Assembly (NCBI RefSeq): GCF_954871325.1
Contig: NC_088776.1
Span: 54,020,569-54,084,568, forward strand
From: Gordionus sp. m RMFG-2023
Lineage: Eukaryota > Nematomorpha > Gordioida > Chordodea > Parachordodidae
Direction: 5' to 3'
Length of the DNA: 64,000 bases
Of the stretch, positions 11,550 to 25,900 are shown piece after piece; the stretch's first letter is position 1, and each line of letters begins with the position of its first letter. Both the position numbers and the translations under genes were made by a program. Below the pieces are notes generated by a model. The model did not search any database. It was not told where the DNA came from and worked only from the letters and a program-made list of their open reading frames with translations.

Positions 11550-12320
11550 TCCAAGTTGTGCCGATTCATAAATTTTTACCGATCTGATATTACTATAAAC
11601 CCGATCAGATATTTATATTGATTTTCATTTGCCGTCTATCTTTGTAGCAACGTCATAAAAGGGTCAATATTTTTTCTAATAAAAAAAACCGACCCAATAT
11701 TCACAATTATTAAGTTGTATTTCGTTTTGTTTTTCTTATCCATTCTCAAAAAGTTAATTATTTCATTTAAAATATGCGCAATGGCTGGATATAATGTTGT
11801 TAAATGACTTGATTTACCCTATTTTTAAAAACGATTAAAATCAAGATTTCGACTCAAATATCTAAGCCATAAATTTCGCCTAAAGATATCCAAACATTTT
11901 TGTCATCTATAAGCAAAATCTATAAACTTGTGGAATTTGCTTTTGGCTAAAATTTTGAGGTGTCGTTTTCAAAAATTGACTAAATCGAACCAACTTACAT
12001 TAACTGACTGACCGATAGATATGTTTAAATTTCCTTTCTTATTACAGATGATATAACAAACAAATTTTTAGCTGGAACTATCTTTTAATTAGATTTTTTC
12101 AAACATTACAAATAAATTGAATTTTATTCCTTTTATTAATTTATTACTATTAAAAATTATGTGTGATATAAAAAAAATATTATTTAAGCGGTCATAAAAT
12201 AACCAAAAACAATTTTAAAAAATATCGCATTGGGTCTGTTCATAAATATTGGCCCAGTCCAATATTTTTTAAAAACGCTAAATATCATCCATAAACATTT
12301 GCGACGTTAATATTTATTCG
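11550..12320. mobile_element. composite repeat containing a TA-foldback MITE
   Basis: This segment matches, in order, the repeat at 41917-42452: an outer phrase GTGCCGATTCATAAATT, a TA-foldback core at 11794-12000 (ATGTTGTTAAATGACT opening, TA on both sides), then the phrase TAAAATAACCAAAAACAA near 12195 and an outer GGCCCAGTCCAATA near 12262. The outer ends are more degraded than in the neuroglian-intron copy. It is either a larger non-autonomous element into which the foldback inserted, or one element with a palindromic centre. Confidence 0.45.
11794..12000. mobile_element. TA-foldback MITE copy
   Basis: The copy is flanked by TA (11792-11793 and 12001-12002) and opens ATGTTGTTAAATGACT. 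Its interior follows the family: a phrase related to CATCTATAAGCAAAATCT and then TTTTGGCTAAAATTTTGAG. It is diverged, with an imperfect right terminus. Confidence 0.55.
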
Positions 12321-13538
12321 TTTTTATAACTAAATTTTTTTAAGTAACTTTTCAATCATATTTGATATGTACTTAATTTATAGTTACTATATTTTCTTTG
12401 TAATGCAAATTAATTAAATTAATAATTGAATAGTAAAAAAATTTTATTCGTTCATATAATCAATCTTTACAAGCTTTTATATAGTATCGATTTTTATAAC
12501 CACAATCCTTTTTCATATATATATATATAATATATATAGTATAAAAAGTGAGTTATATATGATTTAAATACGTAAAAAAACTATAAAAAAATGATATAGC
12601 ATATGTATTGATATAATATTAAAATTAGGCGAATATTCTAAATAGATAAAATTACATACACAGGACGTACGATCAAATCATCGATTATAAAACTAGTTAA
12701 TATATTAAAAATCGAGTTTAATTGGAGATAATATGGCTTTGGCGAATGAAATCAAATCATATAACTAATACGTTTTTTTTGTTTTGTTATTCAAAACCTT
12801 TTTACCCCGGATAAATTCCGTTTCGATGATTGGATTTTACGAAAGAAAAAATATTATGGTTTGAAAATTATAAAGGAGAAACCAGTTTTTTGAATGAAAA
12901 AGGTATAAGTGGAAAAATTGAAGAGAGAAAAAAAATAACCATATAAAAATTTAGCGAATCAAATTTATTAAGTTTTATTTTTGTTATAATCAATTGGACG
13001 TCAGTTTAAAAGATCGGCCTTCATTTCTCTCCCTACGTTGTCATATTTAAGATACGGTTAATATTTTTTCTTATTTAAATAATCATTGAGTTTCTCCTCC
13101 GAAGTTATCATCCCAAGATTCGTTATCACAGGGGCTTGTTAGGGGTTTCATTTTGCCTATATTTTTGGGCGGGAATTTGGCGGAATGATGCTTAAATTTT
13201 ATTTTAAAAAAATATAAACATTTTGATATAAAATTATCGCTCTCAAAATATTAAGTTGCCGTTAGTTTATATTCTTATGGCCTCAAAAAAATAATGTTAG
13301 AAAATTGGGTGGCTTAACTCGAGCAGCACCTAGCTTTGAAGATGACCCAAACAAAAACAAGGCTTAATCACTGAAAATCTGGAGTTAGGGCTCGAAGGCA
13401 ATTTAGCAAAAATATTCTTGAAACTTTAAAAATACCAATTTTTTAGAAAAATTGGTATTATATGTAAGTATAATGGCACTTAGTGCCTCCATTTCTGTTT
13501 ATCCTGGTATAATATATTTAATGGTAAAAATATATCAA

Positions 13539-16500
13539 TTAAACGTTTGTCTCCTTAAAATCGAAATTGTTATGGAAAGAGTCGGGTGGCATGATGATGA
13601 CAGCTGCCCAGGGGTCATTTTGATTTTTCGAAGATGTTTTGAGTACTTTATAAGGTGATGGTTTTTCTACGAGCTTTTCATTCAATTCGGATTGAAGTTT
13701 TAGATTTTCCAAGGCTAATGAAGAAAACATTTACATTAAATTTTTAATACCATAATTAATTTAGATGATTTCGTCATTTAGAAAGCAATAAAAACTTCTT
13801 TTTTTAATAAAATATACCGTTAGGAATGCCAATTTCGGGTTTTTGGTTAACCGTTTCATTGTTGTGGATTGTATTATCGTTTAGTTCTGGAGTCGATGAT
13901 CTAAAAAAAAACAATATAATATAGAGGACATTTCCTCTTAGAAATTATTTTCAAGAAAGATTACTCGTATATCCCCCATTATATCCTTTCCTTTAAATCG
14001 CGTAAAAATTGAATGATATCCATATAATCGCCAAATTAAATATTTCTTTAAGTTTTTTTTATAAGAGTTACATTATACATATTCGATTTTAACCTTTGCA
14101 AATTGGTGTCTTTATTGATGTTCAAAAATTCGTCGCTGCCTGGGATGATGGGCAAAAAAATAGAAGGTTTATAATTGCGGAATGGACTTGATTCCTTTGC
14201 CGAGAGCAATGGATTATTGTTCTTACTATCTATTTCCTGTAATCAAAATTTACGAAGGAAATGGAGGTTGATTACCAAACAATATAATAACATTTTATGT
14301 TTTTTAAAATGATATACACGCAAGGAATAATAAGACCGAAAATACTAAAAAAACTTATAAATACAACCAAGTCCTTTAAACCTCAGTTTAACTTCTGAAT
14401 ATAACAAGAATAAATAAAGATGTGAATAAGGGAAGAAATAAGTATCATCTTTAGTAGTATCAACATCTTAACATATTCTATTCGCCTAAAAATTATAGAA
14501 TATGAACAAGTAAAAATATAATTAAGAGGTAATTTTTTTGGTGTATTCGAATTCATATATTATTTTTTATAACAAGATTAAAAACTATCAGATCCAAAAG
14601 TCAATAACCTAAATTTGAATTTTCTCCTAAAAAAAAATTTTGTAACAGTTAAATTAAAAAACATTTTTATTGGAATCGAAATCATCATCTGTAAGAGATT
14701 TGAGATCTGGCGAATTCCATTCGTAATCACTGTCTATGTCTCCCACATTATTATCGTCATCGGAGAATTCATCGATATAATTATTCGGCTCATCATTGGG
14801 GGTACTTGTGGTTGGCGCTTAAATTTATTTTTAAGAATCAAATTCCTTTATAAGGGATTCATAATTGTTTTTGAGTTAAGGAATTACATAATATTTAATT
14901 TAATTTAAGGGGAAAATAGTGAGATTTGGCAGGATATATCCATATGTATTTAGGCCTATACATGATGCAAGACACAAAAATTAATCTGTTAGTGTTGATA
15001 ATTAGAGGAATTCGTTTTAAACCTTTCAGGCCCATAGATAACTTTTGGGATCATAATTTTTTTATATGTATCAAAATAGGCTATTGATAACTTTTGGAAT
15101 TCTATTTTAAATTTATTATATTTGTTGCTCCGTATTTTATTGCATCACAATAATTATAACTTCTATTTTCGAGCCAATATTTTAAACATAATTTCTAGTT
15201 ATTAAAAATGTGGCTAAAAATAAAAGTAAGTAAATCATTTATAATATAATATCTCTTTTGTTATTTGATGCTAGATAATTAATTACAATGTCATATGATA
15301 TCTCATTGGTCATCTTCCATGCAATAATATTTGTTTAAATTTTTTGATCAATAAATGCAATTTTTTATTTATGCTTATATATGTTATTTAGCAGGCGTGT
15401 GCCTCCCATCGATCGTCACTTTGTCTGTTCATGAATAAAATAACGACTGTAATTCAAGATTTTTTAGAAAAATATGCGAAATCTCAAAACTATTTTTATA
15501 TGATATTATAACCAAAGGCCTACAATGTGGACCTCCAATAAATTTTATGGCGGAAAGCCCCGCATAATAGTACCCGCTCCCCCTCCATAAGAAAATCCTG
15601 GATACTCCTATGTTATTTAGGGTAAATAATAAGATAAATTTATTATTTTTAAATTATTCAACAAATGTTAAATAGTTTTTATATATATGTATATATATAT
15701 TTCGTTATTGAAAATATATATATGTATATATATATTTTGTTATTGAAAATATATATATGATTATAGGAATGGCTGAATAATTCGATTACAATATTATATT
15801 CTAATATAATATTAAATAATTTTTATATTAACCTACATAGAAATTTAGGTTCATGGTAAGGGCTTAATAATTTGATTATTTATTGTATATTATTATCTAA
15901 TCCAATTAGTTTCATGCATTTAATTCTTTTGGTAAAATCCCCTGAGGCGATGTTTCTAAAGTCGATATAGGGAACTCTAATGAAAAAGATAATTTCTACC
16001 TATTGCTTGTATAGATTATTCCCTTATTATAGATTTCTATAGAAGGTAAGATGCCACTAAATTATTTGCTTCAATTTATATATAGATATAAATATTTGTT
16101 TGTTTGAACAAAGTGGGAGATAGATTTTAGGAAAAATACGATCAAGCTATCTGACTGGACGTTTTGAAGAATGATAAAGTACTAAAAAAAGAGAGGATCT
16201 GATCTGTCGATTTAAGAGTAATGGTAAATCTTATCTACAAGAGACAGGAATAATATCAAATCTCATAGGTATTTTACCAACATAAGGAAAAATTCTGAGA
16301 AGGCACTATTCTAAGACAATGAATGTAAGAAGGAGAAAGGCTATTAATATAGTGCCAATATTAGAAAAGATCAAATGGTGCATTTCCAGTTGTCTTCAAC
16401 TATAAAGAAAAGGTGTATTTGTGTTAAAGCTTATTCTAAATTTTTAATGTAATTAATATAAAGTTTATTAATGTTTATATAATAAACGCAATTGTTAAAT

Positions 16501-19500
16501 GACTTTTCATTCAAATATAATATTTTTTAATATACACAACTATTATGCAAAATATTAACAATTGGAACCCTTGCGTTTTTTTTTAATTGAGTACACAAAA
16601 AAAGAAATTTCAATGAAAGTCTTATTTATGTTTATATTAAGTATATAATATAAAAATTGTCAAAGAAAAACGTCTGGCGTGAATAGGATAAAATTTTCAG
16701 TATAATTCAAATAAGGTAACACTTAGAGCCCTGCGCACACTGTCTAATGCTCAGGTCGCGCTCTTACATTGAAGACTTTTCACAGCCCAATCGACAATTA
16801 AATATATCTCTAACAATCATTTTGTTTCATCGATGTCAATCAGAATAACATGTCATTTTTCATTTAAATTTCACTTATTCATTTAAGTGATTTTCCATTT
16901 CCCAAATTAACACAACTTCCTGTGATCGTGATGTGACTAGTTAACTCTGTAACCTACATACATCATATCCTATCAGGTTAAATAATGTATATTGTATTTT
17001 AAATTTAGCCAACATAAAATCTAGAATAATAATCTATTATAACAGTTATGAAATATTTTCATTTGATAATTTTTGTTTGATCTAAGATCTCAATTAAATA
17101 GCCTTAGATCATATTTATAAAATTATTTATAGAATGGATCCAAATTTAAAAATAATTTCTGAAAAGATTAAAACTCAAGAATTTGATAACAAAGAAAAAT
17201 GGAAAATCTGAGGGATGGAAGAAATTCCTACTTATAATTTTTATAAATAGGGTGAAGAATTCTAAATTTTTTTTAGTCGGCCTTGGGTTGGACTGAATAA
17301 AGTACTAGGGTCAAGCTCGGATAAAAAAAATTTAAATTTGGGCCTGGCTCAGGCCGCGAAAAAATCACTTTGCAGGGCTTTATACATCACCAGAAAACAT
17401 TTAAATAAAATTTTTAAAATTGTATTATTTCGATTAAAAGTGTTTTTTTACTTATCACATTACCATGATCAACGTCTTTGGAATGCTGTAAGTCCGTCAT
17501 CAAATAATGAGAGGGACCCGGTTCAACCATAGCATCTTCCCTAATAATAAATGAGAGATCTTCATAGGAGGTAGTTTTATTGTGGTCATTCAGCACTATG
17601 GTTGGACTAGCATAATTATGTGCATAGGTCTTGATATCTTTGACATAATGGACGACGTCGGCATTTTCAATGTTTCGTAATGAAGATAAAGAATTTAATG
17701 TTGTAATACTGTCGGAATAGTTTCGTTGTGTGGTCTTTTGCTTTTTGACGGTTAAAAAATCGTTTGCGGCAATGTTTTTGGTGAGGTTGTTAGAGAGCTC
17801 TAAACCAACAGGTTCATCATAGAAAAGAGTTTCAATCCTAATAAAAAAAATGTTTCGAATTTTGTGTTAAATCAATATTTGAATTAAAGGTCTGGAAAAT
17901 ATTTTTGGTACAGACTTGCAAGTTACTCTACAAGCAGGCCAAAAAACTAAGCAACTTCGCGGGTCATTTCAGGTCGATTTTTAGTTCCCATTAATATAAA
18001 TTCAAACCCTATCACACAAAAATCTAAACGTATTCAGTAGAGTATGCTTTGTGACAATTATTAATTTTTAAGTTTTAAAAATCATTAATATTAACGACTA
18101 TAATCCACATTAAACTTTAAATATTGTAAATTAGGCTTATAAAGTGAAACTATAGATAAAATATTTTATTACTTATTATCTGCCGTACTCACAAATCCAT
18201 ATAACAAATACCCATTTAAAATAAAATTATTAGATATCGAAATATAAAAAAAACCTTGGATCGTCAAAATTATTGTCATGATCAGCTTCTATTTCTTGGC
18301 GTTCATTGAATCTGTGGAATTGTCTTTCCCGACACATTCGGGAGAAGGCGGCTTCATCTATCTCCCCGAGGTCTTGGTCTTCGTCGTGATATTTGAATTC
18401 AGTATCTATCATCTTATTATTATTTTTTAAAGATTTGATGAGCCCAACAATAAGTTAACAATGAAAAGCTTTAAAATTTAAGCAACGAGATTTCTTCCAT
18501 AATAAAAGGAAAATCTAGGATAATAATTCTAACATATTGTGTGATGGCAAATGTCTTTTTTAAGACACAAAAATTTTGTCAAATTTTTTGAACATTTAAT
18601 CTCAGTGGATATATATATATATTAAAAAAACCTATATTAGCACCCCATAACTTTTACACAAAATATAAAACTTGCCCATTCCAAATACCCTTTCACTACC
18701 TTCGTGAGCCGAGAGTTAAGAAGTTTATCTTGCTTTCTCGTGATAAATAACCATAAAGAAAGAAAAATACTCATTAAAATTAATCTAAAGTGGAGAAGCA
18801 AGACACCAAGATTAGATTTTTTTTAAAAAAATGTTTCAAAAATGCCACATTAATTATATACCGTTTCGTTTTCGGGTGATTGCTTTTACCTAACTTTAAA
18901 AAAAACATCAAAATAATTTTTAATTATTCAAAAGTTTTCAAATTGATAAATATAGATATTTACATCTTCCTCATATTTGATATCTCGGATTTCGTGGTTG
19001 AAATTGTAAAAATTTGACTCGAATTTCCTATAGAATAAATATAAAAAAAATTAGACGATTGACAATAATATTATACAATAATTATTTTCAAATATGCTCT
19101 TGAGGATAAGCAGCGTTATATTTATATAAACTAAAGTCATATTAATTCATATATACAGTTCTTCTATAAACAAATTTATATGGTATTAACAATTGTAGCA
19201 CCTCTTTCCTACAAGGAAATCAAAATTCTAGAAATTTTAAATTTAAAAAGAAAAAAGGATTCAATAACTTAACACATTGTTTTTGATAGTTTTAGAATGC
19301 TGTCATTATTTTGTTGTTTTTTTTAAAGTTGAGGGTTAGGGGGAGGGGGGTGGGGTGTTAACCTTATATTGAACTTTAATGTAGCAAAGTATAAAATTAG
19401 CATACTCTTCCGCATCTTTGTCGTATTGATAACCGTCATCTAGTGCTGCTCCTTTGAAGAACTATATTTTTTTTAAACAATTAATTGATTAAGTAAAAAA

Positions 19501-19930
19501 AAATTGTAAACTTTTAACAAAAAAATCCTTTGATTTCCTCAATTGATTAAAAATATAATAATATTATCTAAACCTATGAGATTTGGTCAGGTTAACCTTT
19601 CTGCCATATTCATAATGGTGAGGGTTAGTGTAATATTTTTGAGTTAAAATCTCGAATTATCTACATTTTTAAAAAATCGTCTAAATCGAGATCTTCGATA
19701 ACACTAACAAATCTTCAAACATTCTCTAAATAATTATCAATGAATACATTTCCCATTTTTATTGATAAAAAATATCCTTTTTTTAGATCGGTTTCAATAG
19801 GTTATATTTAATAAATTTATGACATATTTTTAAAAAAAACCTCATCTTCCTGGCTATTTTCCTTGTAATAGGATTCGTAGGCAAAGCTATTGTGACAAAT
19901 TAATTGCTTGACGGACTTAAGTCGATAGGA
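13539..19930 (-). CDS. PPP6R: PPP6R 3' exons: acidic C-terminal tail
   Basis: Probable exons: about 19925-19845 (YRLKSVKQLICHNSFAYES), 19465-19375 (GAALDDGYQYDKDAEEYA), 19030-18960 (NHEIRDIKYEEDV), 18412-18235 (DTEFKYHDEDQDLGEID, FSRMCRERQFHRFNER), 17835-17455 (a 120-residue Ser/Asn-rich stretch), 14825-14665 (PNNYIDEFSDDDNNVGDID), 14240-14110, 13905-13830 and 13735-13539 (SSKNQNDPWAAVIIMPPD, then the stop). The FSRMCRERQFHRF segment parallels the vertebrate ACCKERIQQFDD segment. Tail exons are identified by acidic composition, continuous frame and flanking GT/AG sites, so individual edges are less secure than in the SAPS part. Confidence 0.65.
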
Positions 19931-22900
19931 GGTGGTAAAAAAAAATGTGATTAATTTTTTTAAAATATTTATCTACGTAATAGTCAAACATCCGTAACAT
20001 CTTAGTGCAATCTGGGAGGGACGTTTGACTTTATTTTTAACAAATCGTCGGTTGAGTATTATAATGGTTCAATTCCATTTTTTTTAAAAATAATTTTTCA
20101 GAAAGATCATTTTTTAAAAATGTATTTTAGATAGAAGATTATACCATAGTAATTCAAATAAAAGGAAATATTCTAAATTTATATGGGTTAACATATTGGT
20201 GATAACAGATGGATGCAGCTTTGGATGATTGATTTATCGAAAATAATATATTTCGCTATAAAAAAAGGAAGAAGTGGATATAGAATATTTTAATACTCGA
20301 CCGAAGAAATGACAAGATAGAGCAAGAAGGAAAAATACATAAAGGAATAAGTAATGACACATAAAAATGATGGGTAGTAATAATAAATAACATTTTTTAA
20401 TAAAAAAAACCATTTGAAGCGAATTCATGTCGTTGATTTTAGCTAGCGATCCTTGAAACTCATCCCAGCGATCAAGAATACGTTCGTCGATATCTTGAAG
20501 AAGAAAAAATATTGCAATTTTATTTTAAGTTAAATAATTAAACAAATAAATATAAATGAATAGATAGGATAGAAAATTAAGAGCCTAAATAAGATGATTA
20601 TATTATTTTTTATAAAAAAGTTATGAAAAAGGCTAACATTGAAATAGGTTATCTTGCTGAGAAAAGGACTGATTTTGTTGTTGGATAAGGTTAGATAATT
20701 CGAGCAAATGTCCCATATAGCCTCTTCGAGGTAATTGTTTCGTATCTCTTAAAAAAAAAATTTGTTGCAAAAGTATCTATCATTGTAGTTAATCAAATAA
20801 GGAAATAAATACTGCCCTATTAGGGTCGCTATCTACATTAAATAGAGCATATTTTAGTGTTGTTAAACGGCTCGATTTGAGCCAATTTTTAAAAATATTG
20901 CTAAAGTTTCGAGATTTCCTTAAAAGATGTCCAAATCTTTGTGCCATCTATGAGCAAAACTTCAGACTTGCGTAATATTTTTCTGGATAAAATATAGACT
21001 TAGCCGTCTTTAAAAATTGGCTCATTAGCTGTTTAACAAGACTAGTCTATTTTATACCCCCCCCCCAATACATACACTCCACTTTAGAAGGATTTAACTA
21101 TATAAATATATTGATTAAAAATTTTACTCATCGTATTCATTGGATTCCCATGCGTTCATTATGCTCGTCAACAAATCGTTTTCGGTTAAAAGCTGGTGGT
21201 GTAGTTCAAAATAAATTTTAAAAATTTATTTTAAATAGTTATTTAATTCATTTTCCTTTAACTTTCTTTTTCCTTCACACCAAACAAGGTTTTAACTTAC
21301 TCGTCACATTTTGTTATAAAATATATCATTTTAATAAATAATAAAATGACCTGCTTTAGTATTAAGTAATTCGGGTTATAGGTCGACCCGCCGTAGACTT
21401 CTCGATAAAATTTGTCGCTAGTTCTACTAGTAGAATTATTACCATCCCCGTGTTTCCCGTTGGGAGCGTTAACGGGGAGCTTTGTGGGGTTAGGCGAAGT
21501 AAAATTATTGTTTAAAATATTAATATCGGGAGGGGACACTTTGTTGGGTGGTCGGGATATATTTTGATACAGAGTTTTCACCAGTTCCGTGGTTTGGTTG
21601 TGGATTAAGGAGTTATCCGGGAATTGGAAGAATAGCTCCTAGAAATAAATTTAAAAATGTATTTTAAAGGGTATATCATATTCAGACGTAATGTCCCTTG
21701 TGACTTACAAATAGTAGACCAAATTTAGTTAAAAGGGTAAGTAATGATATGGAGCTTTAAGACATTAGCCAGAGGTGACATTAGGAATAAGTAAACGAAT
21801 ATGAATAGACAGCTCAAGAATATAAAGACTACCCTTGTTCCATATTTTTTACTCATCCGTTTGTTTCAATCAAAAAATAATTTGTAACGAGGATGGGAGG
21901 AGGAGGGGGGAGGGATTAAAAAAAGTTCGCATTGGACGAATTTAGAGCCTCAAATACAACATAATAAATCAACGCGCATTACTTTATATATCAAAATTTT
22001 AAAAATAAATGGAAATAATGATAAATGACACTAAATTTACCATGATCAACCCCATGATATTCGTTTCCAATACACGATTAAGCAAGGTTACATCATTTGA
22101 ATAAGTGTAAACCCCGATGATTTGTAGCAACAAAAATCTGATCTGGCCTACTCCAGGAACATTGGGATTATTGAGATTCTTTGAGTGAAAGGATGAAACA
22201 AGATTCTGAATAGGCGATGATGGGCTATTATACGAGTTGAGTGACAGAAAGGGATCACTATTTTGCTTATTAAAACAATTTTTTTTCATAACATAAAATT
22301 AAATCATTATTGATTGATAATGGGCATAAACTCATAAATATAAAATATTGAAATTTTAACAAAATCAGGTAATCTTATTGGGTCAATTGCAACCAAATTT
22401 AAAAATAACCATAATATAAAGATATCAGATATAGAAATAGTGAGTATTTTCATTATTTCTGATTATATTTTAATTTGCATTGTGCATTTCATTTCATTTT
22501 TTCCAACCCCCTTCCCATTCTTAGTGACGATTCTATGGTGCATCTGTTTTTTGGAATGGAATTACATATATTCGAAATTAAATCACCTATGTAATAAATT
22601 TTAAACATTGCCAAAACATTATTTCGCATATTCATCAAATATAATGAAAAACTCACTATTAGTGAACGAAATTTCCTTTCCTACATTGAGTTCATTATAA
22701 ATATACATTTAAAAAAATTTAGAAGGTTAAAAAAGGAAGGGGGGGGGGGATTAATATACAATTATGGAAATGCAAAACATCACTTATTTATATTGGGGGG
22801 GGGGTTATTATTTCAAAATCATGTTTCAAAAAAGTCTTAGTCTAAGGCGATACCAGAGAATTCTATCGTTTAAGAAATTAAGCGTTTGGTAGTGAATATA

Positions 22901-25900
22901 TATAAAAAATATTGACACTATAGAACATTAGTTATAAATTATACAGGGTAGTTTTAAATAAACCTATTATTTTAAAAAAGTGACGAAGCGTCAAGTTTAC
23001 TACTAGGGAAGCAATCGAAATTTTTTTTATTATTTTTATTTATTAGTCAAACCATAAAGAAATTATAAAATAAGTAAAATTCGTCTTTGTTTTTGAGTAA
23101 AATGATCAAGTACTGAATTATAAAAGTTATTGCTAGATTTTAAATTTAATAAATTTTTTTTCAATCGAAATCAAAAATAAAATAGATTTAAAATTTTTAC
23201 ATTAAACTTATAATTTATTCATTAAGAGTTAATGGAATATCTATAAAATTATTTTACAAAATTCTAAATAAATTTATTTGCTTAAAATAATTTTGTGCAC
23301 CAATGGTATTGTTTATAATTAATGGGCGTCCTGGCTAAGCAAGAATTTATAAATTTCTTTACATGATAAAAATATCCATCACAATCTTGAAATAATATCT
23401 ATAGATATAAATGGGAAAAAAATAATATTTATAACTTTTTTTATATATAAGTTTTAATATCTTCATAATATATATTTATTAATTTAAAATTTGCACTTAA
23501 ATATTTTTATTTTTTAGATAAAAAAAAGCGTTAAATAAAAGTATAACAAAATGTATCTTTAAAAGTATCTAAAAACAGATACCGATACATCTAAAATAGT
23601 ATATATATATATAGATACAGATACTTTTTTACAACTCTGATGTTCTTAGTAAATTTTCAATAATATAAATACAATTGTTAAACATTTATTATTGCTTTTA
23701 AAAAAGAAAAAATTTTTTATTAAAAAAAACCAAAGAAAAAAATATATATTTTTAAAAAAAAATTTATTTATTAAAAAAAACGTAAAATAACACAATATAT
23801 TCGCCTGATTTTCACTTTATTTATTAAAAAATAAGCGATATTAAATTTTCTTTCCCTCGTGTATATTTTTTTTAAAGGAGTAAATATAATAGTAAATTTT
23901 TTAACGTAGTAAAAATCATTTTTTAACATATTAAAAATAATAATAATTCTTCTTACCGTAGTAAAAATAATATTTATATTTTTAACGTTATAAAAATTAT
24001 ATTAATTTTCTTTTTAACGAAGTCAGATTAGTTTTTTTTAAAAAGATTACATTAATTTTATTTAAGAATTTTGTAGAAGGGATGCAATGCTTCCCTTGTT
24101 TCTATGGAAGCTTCGTTACTGCTATAAAATATCAAAATTATTTAGGATTATTATAACTAGTAAGCAGGCGATAAATCTTAACATAAAAAATGCTAGAAAT
24201 ATTCAAATTTTGATAAACTATATTTTAACAACACTAGAATTATGAGATAAAACAGTAGAACACTAACCTAAGCCTTATGATTTTAAATTAAATACTTTTC
24301 AAATTCAGACATGAATATATATTTATTATTTTGAATAAGTGATATTTCGCATTATAAGTATAACTTAGGATGCAATTTGTTTAATAACAATTTGATTTAT
24401 CTTATATAATTTTTTTTTCTTATAGTTTATTTGAAAGTCTGGAATCGTTATATTTTGTTTTCTTATGCAAGGATTCAATTTCTAAGATAAATCATATAAA
24501 AAATTTGGTTAATTAGTCCGTTTCCAAGTAACAACAGAAATATATTTTTTAAAAAAAAAATGTAATAAATAATAATTTAATGGATTTTTTGTTTTTAAAA
24601 AAAACGGTGTTTTTTTTTATTTATTACAGTATATGAAGGCGGAATATTATTTAGCAAATATGAGTAAAATTTAGGTATCGTTTCGACTATGAGTGGGTCG
24701 CCAAGGTTAACGCGATTCTTGGTTGGATCAACTTTTTAAAAAATAAAAAAGTTTATGTTTAAATTTTTAAAATGATATTGATATATATATATATATATAT
24801 ATAATAAAATGATTGAAGAATTGGCTGAGTATAGCAGATAGCAGGCCAAGGATATATTAGTAATCTTAATATGTCTAACATGCTAAAATCCAAGAATCAA
24901 TAATTGAACCAATAAGCATTAGGTCTCCGCACAATAAATCATTCAAAAATAAATTCTAACTTTCCCTGGAACACTATTGTACATTAGAAATGATAACTAT
25001 GTGATATATGATACACTTTCAAAAGATATACAAAATTAAAATTTACCATCTAAACTATGGTTTTCTTTGGTGATATTTAGACTATTATCAACACTATCAG
25101 TGGGTAAGGGTTGTTTGGAATATGGGGTCGAGTCGATATGGTTAAAAGATTCCAAGTTTTCGGTGATTGAATCTAAGGATTCATCTATCGAAGGTTACAA
25201 ATAAATTATTTTTGTTTAAATTTTAATTTTCTGCCTTATAATATATGACCTTATAAACTTTTTTAAATCTATATATTTGATTTTTTTTTAAATGAATTCT
25301 TAATATACAAATTATCACATTTGCAGCCTAATGGGGTAGGATAAATTAATTAACCTTTAGAATCGTTAAAATTCTGAGCAGTAAAGGAATCATCTGTCCC
25401 AGTAGGATCGCAAATAAAGGATTGGTCGTTTTCATTCGATACATTGTATGTACCAGCACTAGTTTCCCTAAGAGAGAGAAATAATTTGAAGAATATCAAA
25501 TCAAATATTAGGTGAAAAAATAGATGGTTGGCATTAATAGTCTTGATAAAAACTCCAATTCTGGTCATTGAAAAAGACCCCATTTAAAATTATTGCCAAA
25601 ATAATATGATGAAACCCTGGAAATGGTCATAGATGGGAGAAAGGTTCAAACATCTATTTTCCAAATCTCAAGGCTTACATAATTTTAACTAAGAATTTTT
25701 AGTAATATCATAATTTTTTAAAAGTATCTGTGGTCAGTATCAGTTGATATCTTATCAATGAAATAGGTGGTATTTCATCTCTTTATAATTTTTTATTAAG
25801 TCAATTTATATAAAACAATTCCTCTCTTTCAAAAAACGTATCCTATTGAATTTCAAAAAAAAATTTAAAAAATAATTCTATTTGCTTATTCTTTGATATA

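Larger units (their letters stand above)
10203..13538. other. intergenic region between RUSF1 and PPP6R 3' ends
   Basis: The two flanking genes converge on this 3.3-kb stretch. It contains the RUSF1 polyadenylation signal, a composite repeat at about 11550-12320 (listed separately), a TA microsatellite near 12520 and otherwise AT-rich DNA. A GC-richer phrase at 10815-10860 is unexplained. No gene is supported. Confidence 0.5.
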